A stretch of 64,000 bases of DNA from Candidatus Arsenophonus triatominarum. GTDB lineage: Bacteria; Pseudomonadota; Gammaproteobacteria; Enterobacterales; Enterobacteriaceae. Below the pieces are notes generated by a model. The model was not told the origin of the DNA and ran no database searches. It saw only the letters and a list, made by a program, of their open reading frames with translations. The stretch spans positions 1 to 64,000 of the forward strand of contig NZ_LWMI01000005.1 of assembly GCF_001640365.1 (NCBI RefSeq). Reading direction: 5' to 3'. The stretch's first letter is position 1. The number at the start of each line of letters is the position of its first letter. Below, one piece after another: positions 24,418-35,490 of the stretch. Both the position numbers and the translations under genes were made by a program.

Positions 24418-25395
24418 TTAAAGACACTCTTTTTCTGCTAAATCTAACGCAAAATAGCTCAAAATCAGATTAGCACCGGCACGTTTGATGGCACCTAATG
24501 TTTCTAGCGCAACATCGATTTCATTAATCGTGCCTGCTTGAGCAGCAAATTTAATTTGGGCAAATTCACCGCTGACCTGGTAAGCCGCTAATGGTAGTTC
24601 AGTTCGCTCACGAATATCACGAATAATATCGAGATAAGCACCAGCAGGTTTTATCATTAAAACGTCAGCACCTTCTTGCTCATCTATCAATGATTCTCTA
24701 ATTGCTTCATGACGATTCATTGGATCCATTTGATAACTTTTGCGATCACCAATTAAGTAAGAGCCTGCCGCTTCGCGAAAAGGGCCATAAAGGTTAGATG
24801 CAAATTTGGTTGAATAGGACATAATACCGGTATTAGTAAAACCTGCTTTATCCAGCGCCTCACGAATTGCCCTGACTTGCCCGTCCATTGCGGCAGAGGG
24901 CGCAATAAAATCAGCACCAGCATTTGCTGCAGTGACTGCTTGTTGGCCGAGGTTGAGTAATGTTGCGTCATTATCAACGCCATTGCTACCTAAAACACCA
25001 CAGTGGCCGTGAGAGGTGTATTCACAAAAACAAGTATCTGACATGACTAGCATATCGGGTACGCTATCCTTGCAGGTTTTTGACATACGAGCAACTAAAC
25101 CATGCTCTTGCCAGCTATCGCTACCTGTTTCGTCAAGATGATGGGAAATGCCAAATAACATCACTGACTTGAGCCCTGCTTTAGCGATCCGTTCGATTTC
25201 ATAAGGTAACTTGTGTTCCGGGATACGAAAAACCCCAGGCATAGTTGCAATAGGCTGATAATCTTTAATTTCTTCTTCCACGAAAATGGGCAATATAAGA
25301 TCATTTAGCGTTAAAATTGTTTCTTTAAATAAAGCGCGAACTGTTTCTGTTTGACGTAATCGCCTTAAACGACGAATAGGCTGTTGATATTGCAC
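24418..25395 (-). CDS. hemB: Delta-aminolevulinic acid dehydratase (porphobilinogen synthase)
   Basis: 325 residues (E. coli 324). Condenses two 5-aminolevulinates to porphobilinogen in haem synthesis, in the cytosol. The Schiff-base lysines K197 (MSYSTKFAS) and K249 ([10 protein letters not shown]) and the zinc cysteines C122, C124 and C132 ([13 protein letters not shown]) are all present. The ATG at 25395 follows GAAGGTG-type sequence. Complete and apparently under selection. Confidence 0.97.
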   Translation of the reverse strand: MQYQQPIRRLRRLRQTETVRALFKETILTLNDLILPIFVEEEIKDYQPIATMPGVFRIPEHKLPYEIERIAKAGLKSVMLFGISHHLDETGSDSWQEHGLVARMSKTCKDSVPDMLVMSDTCFCEYTSHGHCGVLGSNGVDNDATLLNLGQQAVTAANAGADFIAPSAAMDGQVRAIREALDKAGFTNTGIMSYSTKFASNLYGPFREAAGSYLIGDRKSYQMDPMNRHEAIRESLIDEQEGADVLMIKPAGAYLDIIRDIRERTELPLAAYQVSGEFAQIKFAAQAGTINEIDVALETLGAIKRAGANLILSYFALDLAEKECL

Positions 25396-25537
25396 ACCTT
25401 CTCCTTGCTATTGCTACATAAATTATAATTAATCGTATAATTTTTTTCATAATAATATTTGCAGCGTATTATAAATGTTATTAATTCATCTTACATCTTT
25501 ATTGATAGCGCTGTTTCTCTATGCATGCCATTTTGTC

Positions 25538-26956
25538 TTATTGGCTGAATCCTAAATAAAGATAAATAATTAATACGATTATTGCGGTAACAATAGCATA
25601 AGGCATCTGTGTTCTGATATGTTCAATATGATCACAATCAGTTGCCATTGAAGCAACGATGGCGTCGCTAGAAATTGGCGAAATCATATCACCAAAAATT
25701 GAGCCGGTAATCGCTGCTCCGATCATTAATTCGGTAGGCATATTAACGGAAAGCGCTAATTGCACGCCAATTGGGATCATGATAGAAAAAGTTCCCCATG
25801 AAGTGCCGGTTGCTAATGACATGATAGCGCTGATTAAGAAAATAAAAGCTATCGAAACCCCTGCCGGCAACACGCCCGAAGAAATTTGTGCAATATAAGC
25901 ACCAGTATTAAGATCGGCAGAAACATTGCCCATTAAAAAAGCTAAAATCATGACTGAACTAATTTTGATCATGCTGGCGTAACCGATATAAATTTCCTTA
26001 AAGAAACTTTCGATCGTCAAAATGCGGCGGGCTAAAAACCAGATAAACGAGACTAAAGTACCAAACATAACTGCCCAGTAAACAGAGGTTGAGCCACTGC
26101 CTTTAGTGAACTCGCCATTACCGGTGATATATAGAGCGATAGGTACCATTAAAACCGTTGCCAGAATAGGAATAAAAAAGTTCAATACAGTGTGGGTTGC
26201 TGGATGATCAATGACTTCCTCATCAGCCATGGAAGATGGCTGATGAGATTCATGTTGATTGGCAATCGCTTTTTGTTCAGCTATTTTCATCGGCCCCCAT
26301 GAATAATCGGTGAGGATATAAAATAGTACTGAAGCTAGTGATAACCAAGCCATAATATTATATGGCATAGCTGTAGCAAGGATTTCGAATGGTTCGCCAG
26401 AAATAAAACCTTTAGAGATTTGTACGCCAATAACCCCCATCATGGCCGCTCCCCAACCATTGATCATGACAGAAGAACATATTGAGACACCAGAGGTTTG
26501 AATAATATAGGCCATTTTTTCTGCGGAAACACCATAATATCTAGCAATATTTTTAGTGGAAGCTCCAGCGACTAATTGATTAATAGAACTCTCAATAAAA
26601 ATGATTATTGAAATAAACGTGGCTAGCAGTTGAATTGCTTTTTTATTTTTTATTAAACGCGTTTTATTGGTTAGTAAATATACTAAACTTCTAACACCGC
26701 CGGTGACGCTAATTAACCGCATAATTCCGCCAATTAACAAAATAAAAATAATAGTTTGTGTATTGCCGGGGGAGGCAAAAGTAGCAATAATTCCTGTTAG
26801 TGTTGCTTGAATGCCTAACAAAATATTGTGATCGTTAATAACGGTATAACCAACTAAAATACCTATTAATAACGATAAGATCACTTGGCGTGTTATTATC
26901 GCGAGTATAATAGTGATAAGCGGCGTAATTACTGTCCAAATTCCGTAGTCATTCAT
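25538..26956 (-). CDS. NhaC-family Na+/H+ antiporter-like transporter (possibly MetT-like)
   Basis: 472 residues with about eleven hydrophobic segments. FIESSINQLVAGASTKNIAR and MSLATGTSWGTFSIMIPIGV, together with GSIFGDMISPISSDAIVASM, are typical of the NhaC family in the ion-transporter superfamily. The gene precedes a cystathionine/methionine-lyase-type gene on the same strand by 26 bases. Some NhaC relatives (MetT) are predicted methionine transporters, so amino-acid transport coupled to sodium is plausible; the substrate is not shown by sequence. Intact although its partner gene is dead. Confidence 0.8.
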   Translation of the reverse strand: MNDYGIWTVITPLITIILAIITRQVILSLLIGILVGYTVINDHNILLGIQATLTGIIATFASPGNTQTIIFILLIGGIMRLISVTGGVRSLVYLLTNKTRLIKNKKAIQLLATFISIIIFIESSINQLVAGASTKNIARYYGVSAEKMAYIIQTSGVSICSSVMINGWGAAMMGVIGVQISKGFISGEPFEILATAMPYNIMAWLSLASVLFYILTDYSWGPMKIAEQKAIANQHESHQPSSMADEEVIDHPATHTVLNFFIPILATVLMVPIALYITGNGEFTKGSGSTSVYWAVMFGTLVSFIWFLARRILTIESFFKEIYIGYASMIKISSVMILAFLMGNVSADLNTGAYIAQISSGVLPAGVSIAFIFLISAIMSLATGTSWGTFSIMIPIGVQLALSVNMPTELMIGAAITGSIFGDMISPISSDAIVASMATDCDHIEHIRTQMPYAIVTAIIVLIIYLYLGFSQ

Positions 26957-26982
26957 TGCGATACCCTGTCTCTAGCTGAATA

Positions 26983-28328
26983 TTAAAAATTAAGTGCTTG
27001 CTCTAAATCGTTAAGTAGATCATCGATATCTTCTATCCCTACGGATAGACGTAATGTTGTATCGTAAATACCCATTTTTACTCTTTCATCTTCAGTTATA
27101 GCGGCATGGGACATGGTTGCTGAATGATTTACCATGCTTTCAACACCACCTAATGACTCGGCCAGAACAAAATATTGCAATTTGCTGATAATATTTTTTT
27201 ACGTTATCTCGATTGCCATTAATGTTAATGGTAACAACAGCGCCACCAGTCTTCATTTGTGTCTGACAAATATGATACTGAGGATTATCTGATAGCCCTG
27301 GATAGTATACTTTTGTGATCACGAGTTTCGCACAAGCATATAAAATTCCAGAAATGGCTTAAAAGCAATGGTTAATTTGCAAGTTACTAAAACGTATAAA
27401 TTTGTTTAAATTGCAATAAGTTGCTTTTAATTTATAAGATTTTGTCTATTTATATATTATGCTGAATTAAACTTAAAAATAGAGCGTTTTTTTATTGGTG
27501 CGAAACTCGTGGTGATATTACGATGATTATTTAAAAACTTGACAATTGTCAGTGCATTAGCGCATTGTCTTGTCATGCGAAGATCTAAAGTTTTTAATCC
27601 CCTTAATGCAAGATAAGCATCAAAAGGTGAAGCAATAGCACCGATGGTTGTTTTAATAACATCAATTTTATCGGCTATTGTAGATTGATTAGTGATAACG
27701 GCGCCACCGATTAAGTCTGAGTGTCCGCCTATGTATTCACTGGTAGACAGCATGACAATATCAGCGCCTAATTCAAGAGATTTTTGATTCCAGGCAGAAG
27801 CAAAAATATTATCGACACAGGTTATGATGTTATTTTCTTTTGCCAACTGACAAATTTTACTGATATCAACAAGTTCTAATAGCGGATTAGTAGGGCTTTC
27901 TATCCAAATTAGACGGGTGTTATTGCGTAAATGCTCTTTGACTAGTTGGAGGTTATTAAGATCAATATAATCAACTTGATGACCACTTGTTTCTTTGATT
28001 AACTTTTCAAATATACGGTAAGTACCGCCATAGACACCTTGCATGGCAACAATATGAGAGTTTTGTGGTAGCAAATTTAATACTAGTAATGTTGCAGCGA
28101 CGCCCGAGATGCGGTTGCGGTAGCATAAATACCCTTTTCAATATCGGCAAGTAACGTTTCGTATGCATAGCGAGTTGGATTTTTAATTCTTGAGTAGCTA
28201 AATTCACAATTTATATCAATATTTTGTTGAATAAAGCTACTTGCTGTGGTGATAGTGGGGAAAAGCGCATTATTAGCTTTATCAAGCTGGTTCCCACCAT
28301 GAATTAAAATAGTTGAAAATTTTGCCAT
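26983..28328 (-). pseudogene. Cys/Met-metabolism PLP enzyme (methionine gamma-lyase / cystathionine lyase type), dead
   Basis: Start MAKFSTILIHGGNQ at 28328 with AAGGAT upstream. Family segments in order: SYSRIKNPTRYAYE, VYGGTYRIFEKL, LIWIESPTNPLLELVDI, CVDNIFASAW, EYIGGHSDLIGG, RGLKTLDLRMTRQ, then after the MITE YYPGLSDNPQYHICQTQM, LAESLGGVESMVNHSATMSH and the C-terminus LSVGIEDIDDLLNDLEQAL. Damage: frameshift near 28112, MITE-1 (27320-27511, TSD GTGAT), frameshift near 27180. The lysine that binds PLP in this family (S-x-TKY-x-x-GH) is glutamate (codon 27736-27738). It would be downstream of nothing else; the transporter follows it. Confidence 0.88.
27320..27511 (-). repeat. MITE-1 copy 5 (TSD GTGAT)
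   Basis: 192 bp in reverse orientation, with GTGAT at 27315-27319 and 27512-27516. Confidence 0.93.
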
Positions 28329-29459
28329 TATAATCCTTATATTTTTTTCTAATCAGTGTTAATTCATTATATAACAATAAGTATAGTTGTATAAATGGAT
28401 AGAATTATAATAGATTCGTGTTAACGAAAGGGTCTATTTGATATATTTATACTGCTGTATTTATCCTACATGAATATGCTAAGGAGTAATGGCATATTTT
28501 ATAAAATAACAAATATTTTATTTATTTTTTTATTAATGTAATATATATTTTGTTTTTATAATATTAAATTACTAAAAATGTAATATTTATAATGATACAT
28601 TGGGAAATAAGAAATATTACAACTAAAAAGAAAATATAGACCTCATAATATTCGTATGAATTATTTTTAAAAATAATCTATTCTATTCTTTTATTTTCAT
28701 TACGTTTTGATATTAATGTTTTTATATAAAAACCAACTAAATATTTCTAAATAAAAATAAAATATTGTTATATTTATATAATATATAATCATAATGTAAG
28801 TTAAATTTTATTGTATAAATTTTTTATTCACAATATAAAATAATTTTCCATTTATCATGTTAGATGAAATAGTCATATTTTGATTTTATTTTAGTGTTAA
28901 AATCTATCAATGAAAGCTTATAAAGATAATTACTATCATTAATTAGTGCTTAAAGAAAATAAAAAAATACCTTAAAAATAAAATTATCACTTACAATAAG
29001 AGGAAAGTGGCTAGTTGCAAGCGGTAAAGAATAGCTAACTTTTATAGAGTGAACAAAATATTAGTTATTAAAATGTTTGTTTTTTTTTGATAGTTTTAGG
29101 CTATCAATAATGCGTAAACGGATCGATAAAAACAAATTGCATAATTAAGGTAATATGACTTTAATCTTTTCTTGTAATAGATAACTATTATAATATATTA
29201 TTATACTTCCATATATTTTATTTATTATAAAAATCATACTGTTTCTTGTTTTCATTAGCGGAGTTAAGTAATGGAATTAAAAAATTTAAATTTATTCATA
29301 ATTAGTGGTAAGAGTTGTTTAACCTTCAATCATTTTTAAATGTAAATAATAAAAAGTCTGTAGAATAACGGATAGTGTAGGGCAATTTTATTATGGATAC
29401 CCTTTTCAAGGATGGCTATTAACTTAGACTATTAAAAGTTGTAGAAGAGGATGCTTATT
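28329..29459. other. Long AT-rich intergenic region before the T3SS island
   Basis: About 1.1 kb of very AT-rich DNA without a convincing frame on either strand. It probably holds the promoter of the secretion regulators and is a likely target for H-NS-type silencing, by base composition only. A candidate start region lies near 29390-29450, where AGAGG precedes the regulator ATG. Confidence 0.45.
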
Positions 29460-29945
29460 ATGAAACATCGAGATTTAGTTTTTCAATTTTTAGATTATCG
29501 ATTGCATTGCAATGAAATGCTGATGAAAAATGGAGAAATTATTGCAGTACCCCCTAAAGAGTTAAGGGCATTAAGTTGTCTAGTGGCTAATAGTAAAAAG
29601 ATTATAAAGAAAGATGATATCGTTGCTTATGTTTGGCAAGGTGGCGAAGTAAAAGATGAATCAGTTGTTCGTTGCATATATTCGTTAAGAAAATTGTTTA
29701 AACAGGAAAATTTGATTATAACCATTTATGGTAAAGGATATTGTTTTAATAGTGATGTAAAACTTATTGGTTTAAATGCAAAGAATGATTATTTATACGA
29801 AATTCCTAACCATGATAAGCGGCAAAGTGGACTTTATATGCAAAGTATTGGCAGAATATTACCTGTATTTAAAGAGGGTATTTGTTCTTCAAATACAATA
29901 AAGGATAGTTTTCAGCGTTTAACATTGAACATTAAATGTAAATAG
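29460..29945 (+). CDS. HilA/ToxR-type winged-helix transcriptional regulator
   Basis: 161 residues from the ATG at 29460, which has AGAGG nine bases upstream; an ATG at 29451 directly follows that site and is less likely. The OmpR/ToxR-type DNA-binding domain covers about residues 5-100 (VPPKELRALSCLVANSKKII, WQGGEVKDESVVRCIYSLRK, ITIYGKGYCF). A membrane helix is not visible, so it resembles HilA/YgeH rather than CadC. HilA has a much longer C-terminal TPR domain; this protein ends shortly after the DNA-binding region. By position it likely controls the downstream secretion operon. Intact frame. Confidence 0.75.
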   Translation: MKHRDLVFQFLDYRLHCNEMLMKNGEIIAVPPKELRALSCLVANSKKIIKKDDIVAYVWQGGEVKDESVVRCIYSLRKLFKQENLIITIYGKGYCFNSDVKLIGLNAKNDYLYEIPNHDKRQSGLYMQSIGRILPVFKEGICSSNTIKDSFQRLTLNIKCK

Positions 29946-30046
29946 TCATGATTTCGTCATAATTTGGTTGTGATCTTTGGGTTATTTTAAGGTTTAATAA
30001 GATCGTGTTTTTTGCTAGAAGCTGGTTTCATGTTAAGGAGCAAGTT

Positions 30047-30835
30047 TTGCGGCAGAGTGAATCTATGTGGGTAAAATATGACGAAATTTTATTAGAAAAT
30101 CCAGTTCTTTATTATGTTACTGCAGTAAGTAAAACAGAACTTCGTATTAGTTCAAAAGGAAATCAAGAAATTTGCTGTTTCGATATTGGAGATAGTGGGA
30201 TCATGATGATTTTACCTTCTAAAATAGATGTTCTATCGGGTGAAATCAGGTTAAAAAAAGAAAATATCTTACATTTAGCTAAAATGCAGGCTTTTATTGA
30301 TAAAGCAAATAATCAAATCCATAATTTTAATAATAATTACCTTTCTGCTTTTATTAATTTTAATTTTGATACTTATAAAAAACAAAAAAATCTTGAATAT
30401 TGGTTTTTGAGTCAACAAATTAATAAAGAAAAAAAAGCAGAAAGGTTTTCTTCTTTGTTACGCCAAAATGAAGAATATCGTATTGTCAGTTTTCTGCTTG
30501 AAGAATCGATGTTAGAAGGAAACCAAAAATTACAGAAAATGAGTGTAAAATATGGATTATCTGTTTCTTACTTTAGAAAATTAGCAGGAAATGCATTAGG
30601 TAATTCTCCTAAAACCGAGTTAAAAAAATGGCGATTAGTTAATGCGTTATTAGATTTAAACGATAAAAATCATAATATTACACAAATAGCTTTTAAATAT
30701 GGTTATTCCAATTTGTCTCATTTTTCTGATGAAGTGAAGAGTTTTTTGGGGATAAGTCCGAGCCGGTTAAAAAGATACTATCAAAGGAAAGGATCTAGTG
30801 TCACCGATGAAGAAATTACTGATAAGAAAAGATAG
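30047..30835 (+). CDS. invF: InvF-like AraC-family activator of the T3SS
   Basis: 262 residues from a TTG start at 30047, chosen because AAGGAG lies six bases upstream; a GTG at 30005 would give 276. The C-terminal AraC domain has two helix-turn-helix units (MSVKYGLSVSYFRKLAGNAL and ITQIAFKYGYSNLSHFSDEV, then FLGISPSRLKRYY). InvF needs the chaperone SicA as coactivator in Salmonella, and sicA is present at 48.7 kb. The end overlaps the invG start. Intact. Confidence 0.85.
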   Translation: MRQSESMWVKYDEILLENPVLYYVTAVSKTELRISSKGNQEICCFDIGDSGIMMILPSKIDVLSGEIRLKKENILHLAKMQAFIDKANNQIHNFNNNYLSAFINFNFDTYKKQKNLEYWFLSQQINKEKKAERFSSLLRQNEEYRIVSFLLEESMLEGNQKLQKMSVKYGLSVSYFRKLAGNALGNSPKTELKKWRLVNALLDLNDKNHNITQIAFKYGYSNLSHFSDEVKSFLGISPSRLKRYYQRKGSSVTDEEITDKKR

Positions 30836-32429
30836 CAGTATATTAATTTTTTTAGTGTTTTTAAATTTCATATTATTGTACAGTTCTAAAGCTGCAACAG
30901 AGCAAAATATCGAATCTAGGTTATATTGCTAAAAATGGAAACTATACGTGGTGTTTTTGATGCCTTATCTTCGGTTATTAATAAACCAGTCGTAGTTAGT
31001 CAGCTTGCTGTAAAAAAGAAAATAACTGGCGATTTTAATCTTAAATATCCACTGGATACTTTAAAAGAAATTACTCAGCAACTTAATTTGATGTGGTACG
31101 ATAATATCAAGTAATATATATTTTTGGTGCAATTGAAATGCGTGATACTGTTATTACCTTACATAATACGACAATTTCTGAGATAAAAAATTTTTAAAAG
31201 ATTCAGGTCTGTATGATGAACGTTACCCATTGCGCTCAGGTAGCAAAAATCGTTTATTTTATATATCTGGGCCGCCAGTCTATATTGAGACGATAATTAA
31301 TACTGCTCAGTTTTTAGATGATGTGACTACAAGCTTTGATGGCCAAGAAAAAATAGCAATTGTGCCATTATATAATACATTTATAGAGGATCGTCATTAT
31401 CAATATAGGCTTAATGATATTATTATTCCAAGAATGGCATCAATAATAAATAAATTGATGGATACTTCAAGTAGTATAGTAATATTCCAAAATTAAAAAC
31501 GCATACTCTAAAAAAAATCAAGATGATTTAGCTAATCAGAATAATAATTCATCACTAAATAGAAGATTTATCGTTAAATAAAGGTGCGGTTTCTATTATA
31601 TCTAATCCTGGTAATAGCTTATTAATAAAAGGTAATAAAGAACAAGTAAATTATTTACGAAAGATTGTAGAACAACAGCTAGATATCACTAAAAGGCATA
31701 TAAGAACTATCGGTATGGATTATTGATATAGAAAAAAAGCGCTTGATCAGCTTGGTATAAAATGGAGTGGTAGTGTTAATATTGGGCAAAAATTAGGTAT
31801 ATCGATAAATGCAGGAACAAGCACTATTGATGGAGCTAGTTTTATGGCAGATATATTTGCATTAACAAGGAATGATAAAGCAAATATTGTTTCTCGGCCA
31901 ATAGTTCTAACACAAGAAAATATTCCAGCAATATTTGATAATACGAACTTTTTATACTAAATTAATTGGAGAAAGAGCGACAGATTTAAAAAATGTTACT
32001 TATGATACAGCCATTAGTGTATTACCTAGGTTTACTCTTGATAATCAAATAGAAATGATGATTACCGTTCAAGACGGAAACCGAGGGCAACAGTTAACTG
32101 ATCATTTACCAGAAATAGGACGAACAGATATTAGTACTATTGCTAGAGTACCTCAGAGTAAAAGTTTATTAATTGGTGGTTATACTCATGATGAACATAG
32201 AAATGATAGAAGAAAAATACCATTACTGGGATATATTCCTTATTTAGGTAATATATTTCGATATACTACTGAAAAAAAGGATAGTTTGGTGAGAGTATTT
32301 CTTATACAACCTAAAGAGATTATTAATCCTTTAGGTTTGAGTGCGGAAAATATTGCTAAAAAAGTAATAGAAGATAGATTTGATAATAAATTAGAAAATT
32401 GGATGTCAAATTTTTCGAGTAATCGTTGA
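30807..32429 (+). pseudogene. invG: invG (sctC), outer-membrane secretin, dead
   Basis: ATG at 30807 inside the end of invF, then a signal peptide (FLVFLNFILLYSSKAA). Secretin segments follow in several frames: KPVVVSQLAVKKKITGDF, YPLRSGSKNRLFYISGPPVY, VPLYNTFIEDRHYQYRL, LTQENIPAIFDN, TFYTKLIGERATDL, STIARVPQSKSLLIGGYTHD and the conserved end VRVFLIQPKEI. This collinear match to InvG is broken by at least five frameshifts or stops (near 30930, 31190, 31500, 31730, 31950). The outer-membrane channel of the injectisome therefore cannot be made as one protein. Confidence 0.9.
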
Positions 32430-33505
32430 TGAGTAATAGCATAAATAATTCTTATAATATTGTTCAGTATATGCTGCGTCATAGACAAAAATTAATTATG
32501 GAAAAAGTGAATACTCAGGAAAAAGTGGATCGATACGAGGCACTCGACGATGAAAGCGAGTGCAAAATTGAAGAAAGGCATCAATATAATCAAAAAAAAT
32601 TTGGTAATGAACAAGGAAAAGCACTATTACTATCGCAAACTAGACAGAGAAGAAAATTAGTTAGAAAAAGCGAATTAGAAAATTGTAATGAATTTGACTA
32701 TGTTTTGGATGATGAAATCGATAAAGTAGTAAATATTTTATCTGCTCCGAAAATTTCTCCCCAAAATTTAGTAGCACAGCTTAGAAAGTTAATAACTGAT
32801 GATAGTGATTTAGTAATTGTATTACGAGCTTTAATTAGGCGTAATATGCTACATGAAAAAAAAAGAAAAAAAATAACAGATGTATTAAGTTATGTAGAAC
32901 AAACCTCGAATAAAAAACGATTAAAATCAGGAATTAATGTTGCACTTAAAGCACGTATATTTAGTTCCAAAATAGATGTTGAACCCTATTTACTGCGTGA
33001 AAGTTATAGACAATTTATTGAAACGGATTTATATGAGATACAAATTTATGGTAGCTGGATTTCAACCTATGGAACACAAAATCGAAAAATAATTTTGCAA
33101 TTTATCGAAAATGCAACAATTACTGATATTAATTCCAATGATCCCAGTTGTAGCCGAATAGAATTTGGTAATCTACTGTCAAGATTAAATCAAATAAAGA
33201 CAATAAAGTCATGTGATAAATTCTTTATTTTATCTTTAATTAACTATTATAAAAGTAAAGCAATTCCCTTTCGGGAGTTAAACATAGTATTATTTTTTAT
33301 TGGTGTACTTGAAGAACCTAATGCTACAGGTGATTTTCTAGATTTATTATTAAAAGTGGATAGTGGTAATGAAGATAAAAGAAAAATAACTCAATTAATT
33401 TATAATTTAATAAAAAAATTACCACTATGTATTTTTATTAATACGAATGATAAAGAAATAATAAAAGATCAGTTGATAGAAAAATTAAATAATTTTTTTA
33501 TTTAA
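32429..33505 (+). CDS. invE: InvE-like T3SS gatekeeper (SctW)
   Basis: 358 residues. The ATG overlaps the invG stop as TGATG, so translation was coupled. By position between invG and invA, and by its helical HrpJ/YopN-type content (KISPQNLVAQLRKLITDDSD, FGNLLSRLNQI), it matches InvE, which controls the switch to translocator secretion. An upstream TTG (32426) is one codon longer. Weakly conserved in sequence, so the call rests partly on gene order. Frame intact. Confidence 0.8.
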   Translation: MSNSINNSYNIVQYMLRHRQKLIMEKVNTQEKVDRYEALDDESECKIEERHQYNQKKFGNEQGKALLLSQTRQRRKLVRKSELENCNEFDYVLDDEIDKVVNILSAPKISPQNLVAQLRKLITDDSDLVIVLRALIRRNMLHEKKRKKITDVLSYVEQTSNKKRLKSGINVALKARIFSSKIDVEPYLLRESYRQFIETDLYEIQIYGSWISTYGTQNRKIILQFIENATITDINSNDPSCSRIEFGNLLSRLNQIKTIKSCDKFFILSLINYYKSKAIPFRELNIVLFFIGVLEEPNATGDFLDLLLKVDSGNEDKRKITQLIYNLIKKLPLCIFINTNDKEIIKDQLIEKLNNFFI

Positions 33506-33538
33506 GATAGTATAAATCACTATAATATTTGAGTAAAT

Positions 33539-35473
33539 ATGAATAAATTTCTAAATAAAATAAAAAGACATTCAGAGCTGTTTGTATTAATTTTAGTTTT
33601 TATCATCATTTCGATGTTGGTAATTCCTTTACCTACATATTTAGTTGATTTTTTAATCGCGTTAAATATTATTTTATCCGCATTAGTATTTTTATCTTCA
33701 TTTTATGTAAATAGAATACTAAATTTTTCATCATTTCCTGCTATTTTATTGATAACCACATTATTTAAATTATCCCTAACCGTTAGTACAAGTCGATTAA
33801 TATTAAGTGAAGCTGATGCAGGGGAGATTGTCGCTGTATTTGGACAATTTGTTATTGCTGATAATTTAGTTGTAGGGGTTGTCATTTTTGCCATAGTTAC
33901 TATTGTACAATTTATGGTTATTACCAAAGGTTCAGAACGTGTTGCAGAAGAAGCTAAACGTCGTCGCAGTGTTGTCGAACGGGAAAGCCAGCTGTATGGA
34001 TCCTTTGATGGTGCAATGAAATTTATCAAAGGTGATGCAATTGCGAGTATTATTATTATCTTCATAAATTTTATTGGCGGCATTAGTGTTGGTATTAGCC
34101 AACATCATATGGATTTTTCGCATGCTTTAGCAACCTATACGATTTTGACGGTAGGTGATGGATTGGTTGCACAAATACCTGCTTTATTAATAGCGGTTGC
34201 GGCAGGTTTTGTTGTTACCAGAGTTAATAGTGATAATGAAAACTTAGGTAGAACAATCATTAACCAATTATTAACTAATCCCTTAATTTTGATTATTTCA
34301 GCAATTATTACATTGAGCATTGGCAGTTTACCTGGCTTTCCTTTTATTGTTTTTTTATTGATTTCGGCAATATTAGTTAGCATGTATTATCTTCAATTTA
34401 AAAGAAATAAACCAAATAAAGAAGATACGGCATTGATTGAAAAAAATGAAATAACGGACTTAGTGATAGATAATCAAGGGGTGATTAATAAAAAAATAAA
34501 TGAAACGATCCCTTTGATTTTGGTTGTTAATAAAAGCGTAATTGAAAATTTAAAAAAAGAAAATATTTCTGTCAAATTAAAAAATAAATTTTATCTAGAT
34601 TATGGAATAAATTTGCCTGATATCATAATAAGTGATTCTGATGATTTAGAAGAAAATACCATAGTGCTATTAATTAATGAAATAAAAGCAGATCAATTTT
34701 ATATTAGATATGATGGATATCGTCTTATTGATAAGACAGTTGAAATTGAACATCTTGGGATCGACAAGATTACTATTAATAATGATATTTGGATAAATGA
34801 AACGGATTATGAAAAAATAAAAGAAATAGGCTATTTATGTCACCATTATATAGATGAAATTTATTTTAATTTAGCCAATATACTCACTCGTTATGTACAC
34901 GAATATTTTGGTATACAAGAAGCTAAGCAAGAAATTGATAATTTAGAAAGATATCCAGATCTTATAAAAAAAGTCGTAAGGCATGCAACTATTCAAAGAA
35001 TAACAGAAATATTACAACGGCTAATTAATGAAAAAATATCAATAAAAAACATGAAATTAATTATGGAAACTATTGCACAATGGGCGCCAAAGGAGAAAGA
35101 TGTTATTTTACTTGTTGAACATATTCGTAGTGCATTAGGAAGATATATTTGTCATAAATTTTTGCGAGGAAATAATTTAAACGTTATTTTATTATCAAAT
35201 GAAAATAAAGAGGTTATTCGAAGTAATATACGAAATACTTCGGCCGGTGCTTTTTTGAATTTAGAACCTAAAGAATCTGAATATTTATTAGATAAAATAT
35301 CATTAGCATTAGATAGCATGCCGTTATCTTATAATGATTTCGTGATTTTATGTTCAGTTGATATTAGAAGATTTTTAAAAAAGTTTGTTGAAAATAAATT
35401 TAACAATGTGGATGTTATTTCTTTTGGTGAATTAACAGAAACGGTTTCCGTAAATGTATTGAGAACGATTTAA
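33539..35473 (+). CDS. invA: InvA-like T3SS export gate protein (SctV), with in-frame deletion
   Basis: 644 residues (InvA 685). An N-terminal domain of about seven membrane helices (to ~residue 290) and a cytosolic domain (~320-644) that forms the nonameric ring. Matches InvA nearly throughout: ERESQLYGSFDGAMKFIKGD, GDGLVAQIPALLIAVAAGFV, YFGIQEAKQEIDNLE, WAPKEKDVILLVEHIRSALG. At residues ~137-140 (about 33947-33958) ERVAEE joins directly to AKRRRSVVERES. The roughly 30-residue loop carrying the hallmark LDGMPGKQM (FHIPEP signature) is absent without a frame change. Function is doubtful although the frame is open. Confidence 0.93.
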   Translation: MNKFLNKIKRHSELFVLILVFIIISMLVIPLPTYLVDFLIALNIILSALVFLSSFYVNRILNFSSFPAILLITTLFKLSLTVSTSRLILSEADAGEIVAVFGQFVIADNLVVGVVIFAIVTIVQFMVITKGSERVAEEAKRRRSVVERESQLYGSFDGAMKFIKGDAIASIIIIFINFIGGISVGISQHHMDFSHALATYTILTVGDGLVAQIPALLIAVAAGFVVTRVNSDNENLGRTIINQLLTNPLILIISAIITLSIGSLPGFPFIVFLLISAILVSMYYLQFKRNKPNKEDTALIEKNEITDLVIDNQGVINKKINETIPLILVVNKSVIENLKKENISVKLKNKFYLDYGINLPDIIISDSDDLEENTIVLLINEIKADQFYIRYDGYRLIDKTVEIEHLGIDKITINNDIWINETDYEKIKEIGYLCHHYIDEIYFNLANILTRYVHEYFGIQEAKQEIDNLERYPDLIKKVVRHATIQRITEILQRLINEKISIKNMKLIMETIAQWAPKEKDVILLVEHIRSALGRYICHKFLRGNNLNVILLSNENKEVIRSNIRNTSAGAFLNLEPKESEYLLDKISLALDSMPLSYNDFVILCSVDIRRFLKKFVENKFNNVDVISFGELTETVSVNVLRTI

Positions 35474-35490
35474 AACTAAATGGAGAGAGT

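Noticed and set aside
28925..28943. GATAATTACTATCATT, resembling a Fur box
   Set aside because: Only about 14 of 19 positions agree with the consensus in a region that is mostly A and T, so a chance match is likely.
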